NCBI GenBank assembly: GCA_021794425.1
Contig: JAJYQV010000027.1
Span: forward strand, 1-41,561
Direction: 5' to 3'
DNA: 41,561 nt
Source of the DNA: a bacterium
Lineage (GTDB): Bacteria; Patescibacteriota; Minisyncoccia; Phycocordibacterales; Phycocordibacteraceae
This document shows, piece after piece, positions 1 through 9,148 of the stretch. The position numbers and the translations under genes were made by a program. A model generated the notes under the pieces. That model searched no databases and was not told where the DNA came from. It was given only the letters and a program-made list of their open reading frames with translations. The first letter of the stretch is position 1; each line of letters opens with the position of its first letter.

Positions 1-147
1 TCCGTGCATCACCGCATTCCGGGCAGATTCTCCCGTTTTTTAAGGCGCATGTTAAATATTTGCTGTTTTAGCTTGTATGTACGCCACGGTATCACGAAAT
101 CAGCCTCCCAAAAGTTTCTTTAACCGAGCATAAACAAAAGAAGCGGC

Positions 148-258
148 AGCGCCAACGGCGCCAACGCGGAGAGTTCCTTCGTCTCAAGGAATCGCCTCCG
201 CCCCGGCTATGGCGCTGACCAGAAGCAGACTAGGCACCCTCCTAGTCTCTTTTAATTT
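148..258 (+). ncRNA. Candidate structured RNA ending in a Rho-independent terminator, downstream of dnaE
   Basis: Nested pairings AGCGCC(148-153)/GGCGCT(211-216), GCGGAG(166-171)/CTCCGC(196-201), TTCCTT(174-179)/AAGGAA(186-191), then AGACTAGG(227-234)/CCTAGTCT(241-248) followed by CTTTTAATTT. No matching family recognised. Confidence 0.3.
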
Positions 259-3200
259 ATAGAGGCTTGAGCTCGTCGAGGGCGAGGGTGGTTTCGCCGT
301 TTCGTATGGAGATCTTGCCTTTGGCGAGGATGCACGTGCCGGGAGTAATCGCGGTGGCGTGCTCCTTGAAGAGCTTGGTGAAGACGACTGTCTCGATCGA
401 GTCGCTCGTATCCTCGACGGTGACGAACGCCATCTTCTCGCCGCTTTTCGTGAGGATGGGGCGGACGACGGAGATGAGGAGCGGGAGGATGAATGGCGCA
501 CCGTTCCTCGGCTCTTCTTTTATCTGCGCGATAGTCGTGCCGGCGCGCGCGGTCTTATCCTTATGAGCGTCAAGCGGGTGGCCGCTCACATAGATGCCGA
601 GGAGCTCTTTCTCCCACGCGAGCTTCTCGGTGAGCGAAACAGGCTCGCTCGGCGCGAGCGAGAGTACCGGCGCGCTCATCATCGATCCGAAGAGGGAATC
701 CTGCGGTGCCACTGCGGTCGCTTCGCGGTGGTAGGCGAGCAGGGTCTCGATATTGTCGAGCAGGGTGCCGCGCCCGCCCGCGTCGAGGGCGAGCGAGTCG
801 AGGGCGCCGCATTTGATGAGGGACTCGAGCGACTTCCTATTGAGGTTCTTCGAGCCGACGCGCGAGAGGAAGTCGGCGAGTGAGGCGTAGGGGCCGCGGG
901 CGAGCCGCTCGTCGAGGATCGCCTTGGCGATGCCTTCGCCGAAATTCTTTATTGAACTCAAGCCGAATCTTATTGCATTAGGGTATTGCGGCTCGCTCGG
1001 AACATCACTCGCCGGGTACGGAATATTCGCCTGCTGGCGAATTTCCTCCTGCACCACATGGGCACTTCTTGTTTCGTAGCTCGCTTCGCTCGCAACGAAA
1101 CAATGTCGCTCGTCGCCTTCGCTCCTGCGCAGAGCCCCGTCTCGTGATGATTCCTCGCTCGCCGCCTTCGTGCGCACCACCGTAAACACGCTGCCGCTCT
1201 CGTTTACGTCCGGTGGGAGGACGGGAATCTTCATGCGCTTCGCTTCGGCGACGAATTTCGCGATTTCTTCGGTGTCGCCACTATCAGCGGTGAGGAGCGC
1301 CGCGAGGTACTCGACGGGGTGGTTCGCTTTGAGGTAGGCGGTCTGGTAGGCGACGCGGCCGTAGGAGGCGGAGTGCGCCTTATTGAAGCCGTAGGCGGCG
1401 AATGGCTCGATCCATTCCCATACCTGCTGGGCTTTCTTGAGCGGCCAGCCGGAGTGCTCGACGCAGCCTTCGATGAACTTGTCTTTCTGTTTCTGCATCT
1501 CTTCGGGAATCTTCTTGCCGACCGCCTTGCGGAATTTGTCGACCTCGCCCCACGAGTAGCCGGCGAACTCATGCGCCATGATGAGGAGGTCGTCCTGGTA
1601 GACGAGGATGCCGTAGGTCTGCTTCAGGATAGGCTCCATGGCCGGATCGAGGTAGGTGATGAGGCGCGGGTTCTGCTTGCGTTCAATGTACTCGGGGATG
1701 AACTGCATAGGCCCGGGGCGGTAGAGCGCGACCATGGCGTTGATATCGTGGATGGTGGTGGGTTTGAGGTCCTTCAGCCAGCGGGTCATGCCGGAACCGT
1801 TGAGTTGGAAGACACCCTCGGTGTCGCCTCTGGCGAGCATGCGATAAGTCTTTTCATCGTCCATCGGGACCGTCTCGATGTCGATACTCTCGCCGCGCGT
1901 CTCTTTCACGCGCGCGATGGTATCGGCGAGGATAGCGAGGTTCTTGATGCCGAGGAAGTCGAACTTGGTGAGACCGACGCCGTCTTCGCCCACCGAATAC
2001 ATATCGTACTGGGTGATGACTTTGCCGGTGCCTTTGGGGTCGGGCATGAGCGGGGTCCACTCGACGAGCGGGGTGGGAGAGACGACGACGCCCGCCGCAT
2101 GCACGCCCACGTGTCGCACGCAGCCTTCGATGCGCCGCGCGAGGTCTATGGTCTCGTGCGCGTCCTCATCCTCGTCATAGAGTGCCTTCAGGTCGGGTTC
2201 GAGCTCGAGCGCCTTCTCTATGGTCATCGGGAATCCTTGCGAACCCATGGGGATGAGCTTTGCGATGCGGTCGCCGGTCGAGTAAGCGTGGCCGAGCGCG
2301 CGCGCCACGTCGCGCACCGCGGCGCGCGCCATCATGGTGCCGAAGGTGCCGATCTGCGCGACGTGGTCGTCGCCGTACTTCTTTCGGGCGTACTCGATGA
2401 CCTCGTCGCGGCGGTTATCGGCGAAGTCCATGTCGATATCAGGGGCCGACGGGCGTTCGGGGTTCAGGAAGCGCTCGAAGGGGATTTTGTATTCGAGCGG
2501 GTCGATCTTGGTGATCTGCAGCAGATAGGTGGTCATCGAGCCCGCGACCGAGCCGCGGATATTGGTGTAGATGCCGTGTTCGGCAGCGAACCGCACGAGG
2601 TCTTCGACGACGAGGAAGTAGGCGGCGTAGCCCTTGAACGCGATGATGCCGAGCTCGTAGTCGAGGCGCTCGAGCACATCGGGGCGGCCCTCAAGGCCGC
2701 GCGCCGCGAGGCCTTTGAGGCAGAGCTTCCGCAACTGCTCGTCGGCGGTGACGCCCTCGGGGAGCGCGAACTCGGGAAAGACGAACTTCCCGATGGTGAG
2801 TTCCACGTCGCAACGGTCCGCGATCTTCCGCGTATTGTCGACGGCTTCGGGGATGTCCTTGAAAAGTTTGAGGACATCCTTTTCGCTCAGGAACGAAAAG
2901 TCCTCCTGCTCATTGCGCCGGTCGCGGCCGCCCAGGCCGATGCGGCGGAGGATCTCGGTGGCTTCGCGGTCTTCAGGGTTGAGATAGTACACGTCGTGCT
3001 GCGCGACGAGCGGCACGCCGCTCTCTTTTGAGAGCCCGATGATGCGCTGCATGAGCTCCTCGTGGCCCTCGACGCTCGGGTGGTGCGTGATCTCGAGGAA
3101 GAGGTTCCCATCGCCGAATATCGACTTGAATTCCTCAAGCGCCGCGCGCGCGCCTTCCTTGTTGCCCGCGCGCAAGAGGAGCGAAGTGTCGCTCGAGAAA

Positions 3201-3616
3201 GAAGGGAGGAGTGCGATGAGTCCTTTCGCGTGCGCGCGCAACAGCTCCTTGTCGATGCGCGGACGCTCGAAAAATCCTTCCGTCCACGAGCTTGTCACGA
3301 GCGCGAGGAGGTTCTCGTAACCCTCCTTATTTTCGGCAAGCAGCACGACGCGCGAGCGCTTCGCGTCGAGCGTCGCATCCTTGTCGAACCGCGTGCGTGG
3401 GGCGAGGTACGCGTCGACGCCGAGAATGGGTTTGATGCCGGCTTTCGTCGCCGCTTTGTAGAATTCAATAGCGCCGTGCATGTTACCCGTGTCGGTGAGC
3501 GCGAGCGCGTCCATGCCCTCGGCTTTCGCCTTCTTGACGAGCTCGGGGATCTTGGGGAGCGCCTGCAGGAAGGAGTAGTGACTATGAGCGTGGAGGTGAA
3601 TAAAACGCGAAGCCAT
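257..3616 (-). CDS. dnaE: DNA polymerase III subunit alpha
   Basis: PHP domain start (FIHLHAHSHYSFLQ), PDIDMDFADNRRDEVIEYARKKYG, YRPGPMQFIPEYIERK; carries an unusual in-frame insert before IRFGLSSIKNFGEG. Confidence 0.97.
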   Translation of the reverse strand: MASRFIHLHAHSHYSFLQALPKIPELVKKAKAEGMDALALTDTGNMHGAIEFYKAATKAGIKPILGVDAYLAPRTRFDKDATLDAKRSRVVLLAENKEGYENLLALVTSSWTEGFFERPRIDKELLRAHAKGLIALLPSFSSDTSLLLRAGNKEGARAALEEFKSIFGDGNLFLEITHHPSVEGHEELMQRIIGLSKESGVPLVAQHDVYYLNPEDREATEILRRIGLGGRDRRNEQEDFSFLSEKDVLKLFKDIPEAVDNTRKIADRCDVELTIGKFVFPEFALPEGVTADEQLRKLCLKGLAARGLEGRPDVLERLDYELGIIAFKGYAAYFLVVEDLVRFAAEHGIYTNIRGSVAGSMTTYLLQITKIDPLEYKIPFERFLNPERPSAPDIDMDFADNRRDEVIEYARKKYGDDHVAQIGTFGTMMARAAVRDVARALGHAYSTGDRIAKLIPMGSQGFPMTIEKALELEPDLKALYDEDEDAHETIDLARRIEGCVRHVGVHAAGVVVSPTPLVEWTPLMPDPKGTGKVITQYDMYSVGEDGVGLTKFDFLGIKNLAILADTIARVKETRGESIDIETVPMDDEKTYRMLARGDTEGVFQLNGSGMTRWLKDLKPTTIHDINAMVALYRPGPMQFIPEYIERKQNPRLITYLDPAMEPILKQTYGILVYQDDLLIMAHEFAGYSWGEVDKFRKAVGKKIPEEMQKQKDKFIEGCVEHSGWPLKKAQQVWEWIEPFAAYGFNKAHSASYGRVAYQTAYLKANHPVEYLAALLTADSGDTEEIAKFVAEAKRMKIPVLPPDVNESGSVFTVVRTKAASEESSRDGALRRSEGDERHCFVASEASYETRSAHVVQEEIRQQANIPYPASDVPSEPQYPNAIRFGLSSIKNFGEGIAKAILDERLARGPYASLADFLSRVGSKNLNRKSLESLIKCGALDSLALDAGGRGTLLDNIETLLAYHREATAVAPQDSLFGSMMSAPVLSLAPSEPVSLTEKLAWEKELLGIYVSGHPLDAHKDKTARAGTTIAQIKEEPRNGAPFILPLLISVVRPILTKSGEKMAFVTVEDTSDSIETVVFTKLFKEHATAITPGTCILAKGKISIRNGETTLALDELKPL
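1016..1136. repeat. Dispersed palindromic repeat, copy 1 (inside dnaE)
   Basis: First 97 nt match 13498-13594 with 8 mismatches by hand alignment; contains hairpins ATTCGCC-TGCT-GGCGAAT and GTTTCGT/ACGAAAC. Confidence 0.9.
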
Positions 3617-3639
3617 GCGTCTCAGTATATACTCTTCAT

Positions 3640-4356
3640 ATGCGATGGGTAATTGGCGTGGATGAAGCGGGACGGGGGCCGCTCGCAGGGCCGGTGGCGG
3701 TGGGGCTCGTGGCGGTGGCGGAAGGGTTCGACGTTGCGGTCGAGTTCCCAGGCGTCGCCGACTCGAAGAAGCTGTCGGAAAAGAAGCGGGAGGCGATTTT
3801 CCAACGGCTCGTTGCGATGGCGGGCGGGGCAGAGGGCTACCTCGGTACCACAGGCTCGCTTCGCTCGCTTGGCTACGGGGCAGGCGTGCGCTTCACCGTC
3901 GAGTTCGAGAGCGCCGAAGCGATTGACCGCGACGGCATCGCGGTGGTGATACGCCGCGCGCTTGCGCGCGGCGTGGAGAAGCTCGCAAAAGATGAAAGCG
4001 GGGACGAACGTCGAAGTCAGACTTCAAGGGCATTTCAGAAGTCTGACTTCCCGGATTCAGACGTTCGTTCTCGCTTTCATCTACTGCTCGACGGCGCGCT
4101 GCGCGCGCCGCCTGAGTACGCGCAGGAGACGATCATCGGCGGCGACGCCTCTGTGCCGCTCATCTCGCTCGCGTCGGTCGCAGCAAAAGTGGTGCGCGAC
4201 CGCTTGATGTGCGCACTGGCGCGACAGCATCCGGCATATGGGTTTGAGCGTCACAAGGGCTACGGTACGCGCGCGCACTACGACGCGCTCAAGCGGCACG
4301 GCCCTTGCACGCTTCACCGCCGCTCTTTCCTGCACCTTGATTTTATGGGTAAATAG
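3640..4356 (+). CDS. rnhB: Ribonuclease HII with in-frame palindromic insert
   Basis: MRWVIGVDEAGRGPLAGPV, DSKKLSEKKREAIF, SLASVAAKVVRDRLM, HKGYGTRAHYDAL. Confidence 0.95.
   Translation: MRWVIGVDEAGRGPLAGPVAVGLVAVAEGFDVAVEFPGVADSKKLSEKKREAIFQRLVAMAGGAEGYLGTTGSLRSLGYGAGVRFTVEFESAEAIDRDGIAVVIRRALARGVEKLAKDESGDERRSQTSRAFQKSDFPDSDVRSRFHLLLDGALRAPPEYAQETIIGGDASVPLISLASVAAKVVRDRLMCALARQHPAYGFERHKGYGTRAHYDALKRHGPCTLHRRSFLHLDFMGK
3992..4080. repeat. 89-nt cruciform-like inverted repeat inside rnhB
   Basis: 21-bp outer stem ATGAAAGCGGGGACGAACGTC / GACGTTCGTTCTCGCTTTCAT (two G.T wobbles) enclosing GAAGTC-A-GACTTC (4013-4025) and GAAGTC-T-GACTTC (4038-4050). Confidence 0.9.
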
Positions 4357-4432
4357 GGCTATGATTTTCAGCTGTGTCCAGCGATGATGCTCGGCACAGT
4401 GATCTTTTAAGAAAATTAAGGAGGGATAGAAA

Positions 4433-4705
4433 ATGACAGAGTCGGTGAGAGTGGTAACAAAAGGAAACGACCAGGAGTACCCGCTCACCCGAATGCGCGA
4501 TCCAAAAATTGCGCACGAAGTTCTCAACCGGAGCGGTTTCAACGAGGTGTATCTCTGCGTCATTTGCGTAAAACATGGCGATGAGTCATGCGTGCATCTC
4601 GGGAACGAACCGGCCGGTCCCTGCAGGTCCTTTGTCCTTGACGAAAGGGACATGTCTGCCATGTGCAATAAAGTGATGGAAATGTTGCTGGGGAATCAGA
4701 CCTGA
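4433..4705 (+). CDS. Hypothetical small Cys-containing protein
   Basis: Open frame preceded by AAGGAGG and followed by a terminator; VYLCVICVKHGDESCVHLG. Confidence 0.6.
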   Translation: MTESVRVVTKGNDQEYPLTRMRDPKIAHEVLNRSGFNEVYLCVICVKHGDESCVHLGNEPAGPCRSFVLDERDMSAMCNKVMEMLLGNQT

Positions 4706-4725
4706 GATTCTCCGCAACGCTGAGA

Positions 4726-4761
4726 GTGCCGCCTCAAAAGGGCGGCGCTTTTTGATTTTTT
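4726..4761 (+). terminator. Rho-independent terminator
   Basis: GCCGCC-TCAAAAG-GGCGGC followed by GCTTTTTGATTTTTT. Confidence 0.8.
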
Positions 4762-4788
4762 AAGGGGCTTATGGTAGGGTTACGGGAT

Positions 4789-5145
4789 ATGTCAGTACGC
4801 ATGCGCCACACCCGAGGACACACCGGCAATCGCCGGTCGCATCACGCGCTTGAAGCGACAAAAGTCGTCGTGGACAAGGAGAGCGGCAACCTCCGTCTCC
4901 CGCACCGCCTTGATGAGGCGACGGGCATGTATCGCGGCCGGCAGATCGCTCCCGCCAAGGTCGCGCGCGTAGCGAAGCCAAAACTGAAAGGTCCGTCGAC
5001 TGAAGTTGCGGTTGCCGAGCACGTGCACGAGCACGCTCACACGGAACACGCCAACGCCGAGGTGACGAGCTCGAAGGGCGTTTCGGGAAAGGTCGCGACG
5101 GGCGGCCGTCCGAAAGCGAGGAGCGGTTTTGGCGGGGGCGCCTAA
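4789..5145 (+). CDS. rpmF: 50S ribosomal protein L32 with His-rich C-terminal extension
   Basis: MSVRMRHTRGHTGNRRSHHALE.. L32-type N-terminus; tail HVHEHAHTEHANAEV. Confidence 0.8.
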   Translation: MSVRMRHTRGHTGNRRSHHALEATKVVVDKESGNLRLPHRLDEATGMYRGRQIAPAKVARVAKPKLKGPSTEVAVAEHVHEHAHTEHANAEVTSSKGVSGKVATGGRPKARSGFGGGA

Positions 5146-5170
5146 ACCGTTTTCAATATTTTCAACACGA

Positions 5171-5202
5171 ACAAAACAGCCGCGCTTGCGCGGCTGTTTT
5201 GT
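5171..5202. terminator. Rho-independent terminator (hairpin symmetric, may act bidirectionally)
   Basis: ACAAAACAGCCGCGC-TT-GCGCGGCTGTTTTGT. Confidence 0.85.
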
Positions 5203-5234
5203 CTGCTATACTGCAGGGGTAACCAGATCTTTTC

Positions 5235-6134
5235 ATGGCCAATCGACACCTAGCACGCTCTATCGTTTTACAAACCCTCTTTGAATGGGACACTACCCAC
5301 GCGCCTGCGAAAGAAGTACCGGCAATTCTCGCGCGCAACGCCGCCGAGTTCGGGGGCGACGATGTCGATCATCCGTTCATGAATCAGCTCATCGACGGCG
5401 TGCTCGCCAAGAAAGAGGACGTCGACCTCGTCATCAGCAAGGCCGCGCCGGAGTGGCCGCTTGAGCGCATTGCCCCGGTCGACAGGAACATCCTGCGGCT
5501 CGGGCTCTATGAGCTTCTCTTTGCCGACCGCTCCCAAGTGCCAGCGAAGGTGGCTATCAATGAAGCCATTGAGCTCGCAAAGACCTTCGGCGGCGACTCC
5601 TCCGGCCGGTTCGTGAACGGCGTCCTCGGCGCCGTCTACAAGGAGCTCGGCGAGCCGGGCAAAGATGACCAGGGCGCAAAGAAAGCGAAGCGCGAAGAGC
5701 TGCCGCTCGAAAAGATGGGCGGTGCTATCGTGTATGCCAAGCATGACGGCCAATACTACCTCGCGCTCGTGCATGACGTCTTCGGCCACTGGACGCTCTC
5801 GAAGGGGCACATCGAAGAAGACGCATCGCCCGAGGCGGGCGTTGCGCGCATCGTCAAAGAGGAGCTCGGCCTTGAGGTGAAAGTCGAGAATCAGATCGGC
5901 GAGAATGAATACGTCGCGAGCCATCCCGAGAAGGGGAAGGTCAGGAAGCACGTGTGGTTTTTCCTCGCCTCAAGCGACTTCGAGCCCTTGGTGCTGAAGA
6001 AGAGCGGAGGGCTCGACGACGCAAAATGGTTCCGCCTGCAGGACATCATTGACCTTAATTTCTATGATGATATGCTCCCCATCGTTACGGTAGCCGTTCA
6101 GAAGCTCCTCGACCACGCGAGCATTCATGCCTGA
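5235..6134 (+). CDS. nusB: NusB antitermination domain fused to a C-terminal Nudix-like domain
   Basis: N-terminal NusB motifs (RHLARSIVLQTLFEWD, APVDRNILRLGLYELLF, KVAINEAIELAKTFGGDSSGRFVNGVLGA), then Nudix-like GHWTLSKGHIEEDASPEAGVARIVKEELGLEV. Confidence 0.88.
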   Translation: MANRHLARSIVLQTLFEWDTTHAPAKEVPAILARNAAEFGGDDVDHPFMNQLIDGVLAKKEDVDLVISKAAPEWPLERIAPVDRNILRLGLYELLFADRSQVPAKVAINEAIELAKTFGGDSSGRFVNGVLGAVYKELGEPGKDDQGAKKAKREELPLEKMGGAIVYAKHDGQYYLALVHDVFGHWTLSKGHIEEDASPEAGVARIVKEELGLEVKVENQIGENEYVASHPEKGKVRKHVWFFLASSDFEPLVLKKSGGLDDAKWFRLQDIIDLNFYDDMLPIVTVAVQKLLDHASIHA

Positions 6135-6816
6135 TTTTTCACCACTACAACAACGCCTCGGCACTTCTTTTGCGAACCTCGACCTGCTCGTCGAGGCTTT
6201 GACGCATCGCTCCTACCTGAACGAGCACCGCGAGTACGCGGGCTCTCATAACGAGCGCCTCGAATTCCTCGGCGACGCGGTGCTTGAGCTCGCTACCACC
6301 GATTTCCTTTTCAAGAAGTTTCCCGCAAAACCGGAGGGCGACCTCACGAGCTACCGCGCTGCTCTGGTGAACACCGTATCGCTCGCCGAGAGCGCGCAGG
6401 CGCTTGGCGTGGGCGAATTCCTCCTGCTCTCAAAAGGCGAAGCCAAAGACACCGGCCGAGCGCGTGACGTGATCCTCGCTGACGCGTTTGAGGCGGTCAT
6501 CGGCGCACTCTACCTCGACGCGGGCTATGCGGCGGCCGAGGCGTTCATACTGAAGAACCTCTGTTCAAAGATCGACACGGTCATCGCGAAGCGTTCGTAT
6601 CAGGACGCGAAGAGTCGCTTCCAGGAAGCCGCGCAAGAGAAGCGCGGCATCACCCCTGCGTATGAGACGCTCTCTGAGGTCGGCCCCGACCACGACAAGG
6701 TCTTCACCGTCGGCGTATACCTGGGCGAAAAGGAAATCGCCAAAGGAGAAGGGAAGAGCAAGCAGGAAGCCGAGCAATCCGCCGCCCAGGCGGGGCTTGA
6801 CAAGATGGGGTGGTAG
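6127..6816 (+). CDS. rnc: Ribonuclease III
   Basis: HNERLEFLGDAVLEL, C-terminal dsRBD (GEGKSKQEAEQSAAQAGL). Confidence 0.96.
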   Translation: MPDFSPLQQRLGTSFANLDLLVEALTHRSYLNEHREYAGSHNERLEFLGDAVLELATTDFLFKKFPAKPEGDLTSYRAALVNTVSLAESAQALGVGEFLLLSKGEAKDTGRARDVILADAFEAVIGALYLDAGYAAAEAFILKNLCSKIDTVIAKRSYQDAKSRFQEAAQEKRGITPAYETLSEVGPDHDKVFTVGVYLGEKEIAKGEGKSKQEAEQSAAQAGLDKMGW

Positions 6817-6877
6817 TGGCCCCTCCTTCTTAAGGGTTGCGGAAAGGGTGTTTCAGGGCGTTCACTATATTATGCGC

Positions 6878-6883
6878 TATAAT
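6878..6883 (+). promoter_or_regulatory. Possible -10 box upstream of smc
   Basis: TATAAT 9 nt upstream of the start codon; -35 unclear. Confidence 0.3.
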
Positions 6884-6891
6884 GCAGAGCA

Positions 6892-9099
6892 ATGCTCAAG
6901 CGGCTTGAAATAGTCGGATTTAAATCATTCGCGAAGAAGACCGTGCTCGACTTCGCGAACGCGACCACCGCCATCGTCGGCCCCAACGGGTCAGGAAAGA
7001 GTAATGTTGCCGAGGCGTTCCGCTTCGCGCTCGGCGAGCAGTCGATGAAGAGCATGCGCGGCAAGCGCACCGAAGACCTTATCTGGGGCGGGTCGCACGT
7101 GGCACCGCGCGCCAATCGTGCCGCCGTTACGATCGTCTTCGATAATAGCCGCCGACAATTCAAGATTGACTTTGATGAGGTGGCGATCGAGCGGGCCGTC
7201 TTCCGTGATGGCACGAGCGAGTATTCCATCAACGGCTCGCGCGTGCGCCTGCGCGACGTTGTCGAGCTTTTGGCGGGCGCGAATATCGGCGAGACGGGGC
7301 ACCACATCATTTCCCAAGGCGAGGCCGATCGCATCTTGCTCTCCTCGTCGCGCGACCGCCGGCTCATGCTCGAAGATGCGCTCGGGCTGAAAGTGTATGA
7401 GTTCAAGAAGCAGGAGGCGCTCAAGAAACTCGAGAAGACCGACGAGAACATCGCCCAAGTGAATTCGCTCCGGCGCGAGCTCGCGCCGCACCTGCGCTTC
7501 CTTGAGAGCCAGGTAAAGAAGCTCGAGCGCGCCGACAGCCTGCGCGCCGAACTCATCGAGCTCGCGCAGACTTATTTCGCGATAGAAGACGCCTACCTCG
7601 CACAAGAGAAAGAGCGCGTCGCGCGAGAGAAGCAGGCTGCCGCCGAGCGGCTTGCGGCGGCTTCCGCCGAGCTCGCGTTCATAGAAGAGCGCGCGACCAC
7701 TGACGCCGAGGGGACAAAGCGGCTCGAGCAAGTGCGCAGGGATGAGCGCGAGGCCGAGCGTCTCGGCGGCGAGCGGGGGAGCCTTGCGCGCGAGCTCGGG
7801 CGCGTCGAGGGAGCGCTTGCCGCAGTCAAAGAACGCAATGCGCGTGTCGCGCGCGAGCCCTATGCGAAAGTGCCGCGCGAGGACTTGCTCGCGCTTGCGC
7901 AGGAAGTGGAAAGGCAGACAGGCGAAGCGGCGACGCCCGAGGGGCTACGCGCCGCACTCGACTCGGTGGGGAGGCTGGTCAAGCTTTTCGTCAGCCGTTT
8001 CGCCGCACCCGCCGATGATCTCCTGGCGGAGGAAGAGCAAGCCGCCGAAGCGCTTGAGAACGAGCGGGCTGCGCTCCTCGCAAAGGACGCCGAGCTTGCC
8101 GGAGCGCTTGAGGCGGCACACCTCGCGCTCGCGCGCGCGCGCGAAGCGCTCACGGCACACGACGAGACCGGGCGCGAACTGCGTCACCGCATCCTCGACC
8201 TCGCGCAGGCGAAAGCGCACGAGGAAAGCGCACTCGCCGCAAGCGAAGCCCGCGCGCGGGAGATCGGCCTCTTTGCCGAAGCGCTCGATCGCAATAAAGC
8301 CGAGGCGGGGATGCTCGCCGGCATGGCCGCTGTTTCCTATGAGCCGCTTGCGAGCCTGCCCCAAGAAGACCGCCGCGCGCAGGAGGAACGCAAGCGCACG
8401 CTCGAGCGCCTGCAGATCCGCCTCGAAGAAGCGGGCGGCACCGGCGAAGACATTCGTCACGAATATAAAGAGACGAAAGAGCGTGAAGCCTTCCTCGCTA
8501 CCGAGCTCGAAGACCTCGCGCGGTCGGCCGAGAGCCTCAAAGCGCTCGTGGGCGACCTCGACGAAGAGCTTGCAAAGCATTTTTCTGACGGGCTTGCGAA
8601 GGTTAACGCATCGTTCGGCGAATACTTCGCACTCATGTTCGGTGGCGGCGGTGCGCGCCTTGCGCTTGAAGAGCTCGACACCGAAGACGCCGAAAACGAA
8701 GAGGACGAGCTGGCTGACGAGAGGGGAAAGAGCCCCGCGGCCAAGGCGGGCATCGAGATCGCGGTCAACCTGCCCAAGAAGAAAGTGCGCTCGCTCATGC
8801 AGCTCTCGGGCGGCGAGCGCGCGCTCACCTCAATCGCGCTCATCTTCGCGATGAGCCAGGTTAACCCGCCACCATTTTTGATACTCGACGAGACCGACGC
8901 CGCGCTCGACGAGGCGAACTCTCGCCGCTATGGCGACATGATCGAGAACCTCGCCAAGAAGTCCCAGCTCATCGTCATCACCCACAACCGCGAGACCATG
9001 AGCCGCGCCGGCATCCTCTACGGCGTCACCATGGGCAACGACGGCGTCTCCAAGCTCCTTTCGGTCAAGTTCGACGAAGCCGTCGCCGTGGCGAAATAA
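6892..9099 (+). CDS. smc: Short SMC-like ATPase (735 aa)
   Basis: Walker A GPNGSGKSNV, signature LSGGERALTSIALIFA, Walker B FLILDETDAALDEANSRRY; no recognisable hinge. Confidence 0.9.
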   Translation: MLKRLEIVGFKSFAKKTVLDFANATTAIVGPNGSGKSNVAEAFRFALGEQSMKSMRGKRTEDLIWGGSHVAPRANRAAVTIVFDNSRRQFKIDFDEVAIERAVFRDGTSEYSINGSRVRLRDVVELLAGANIGETGHHIISQGEADRILLSSSRDRRLMLEDALGLKVYEFKKQEALKKLEKTDENIAQVNSLRRELAPHLRFLESQVKKLERADSLRAELIELAQTYFAIEDAYLAQEKERVAREKQAAAERLAAASAELAFIEERATTDAEGTKRLEQVRRDEREAERLGGERGSLARELGRVEGALAAVKERNARVAREPYAKVPREDLLALAQEVERQTGEAATPEGLRAALDSVGRLVKLFVSRFAAPADDLLAEEEQAAEALENERAALLAKDAELAGALEAAHLALARAREALTAHDETGRELRHRILDLAQAKAHEESALAASEARAREIGLFAEALDRNKAEAGMLAGMAAVSYEPLASLPQEDRRAQEERKRTLERLQIRLEEAGGTGEDIRHEYKETKEREAFLATELEDLARSAESLKALVGDLDEELAKHFSDGLAKVNASFGEYFALMFGGGGARLALEELDTEDAENEEDELADERGKSPAAKAGIEIAVNLPKKKVRSLMQLSGGERALTSIALIFAMSQVNPPPFLILDETDAALDEANSRRYGDMIENLAKKSQLIVITHNRETMSRAGILYGVTMGNDGVSKLLSVKFDEAVAVAK

Positions 9100-9148
9100 A
9101 AAAGTCAGTGCTATAGTGCCGGCACCTCAACCAACCAAGGAGGCTGTG

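Noticed and set aside
1319-3031. 570-aa + strand ORF antisense to dnaE
   Set aside because: Shadow ORF from GC-rich codon bias; the opposite strand encodes unmistakable DnaE.
3859-3885. GCTCGCTTCGCTCGCTT in rnhB as a third copy of the dnaE repeat
   Set aside because: Similarity is limited to a short CTCGCTTCGCTCGC motif common in this GC-rich sequence.
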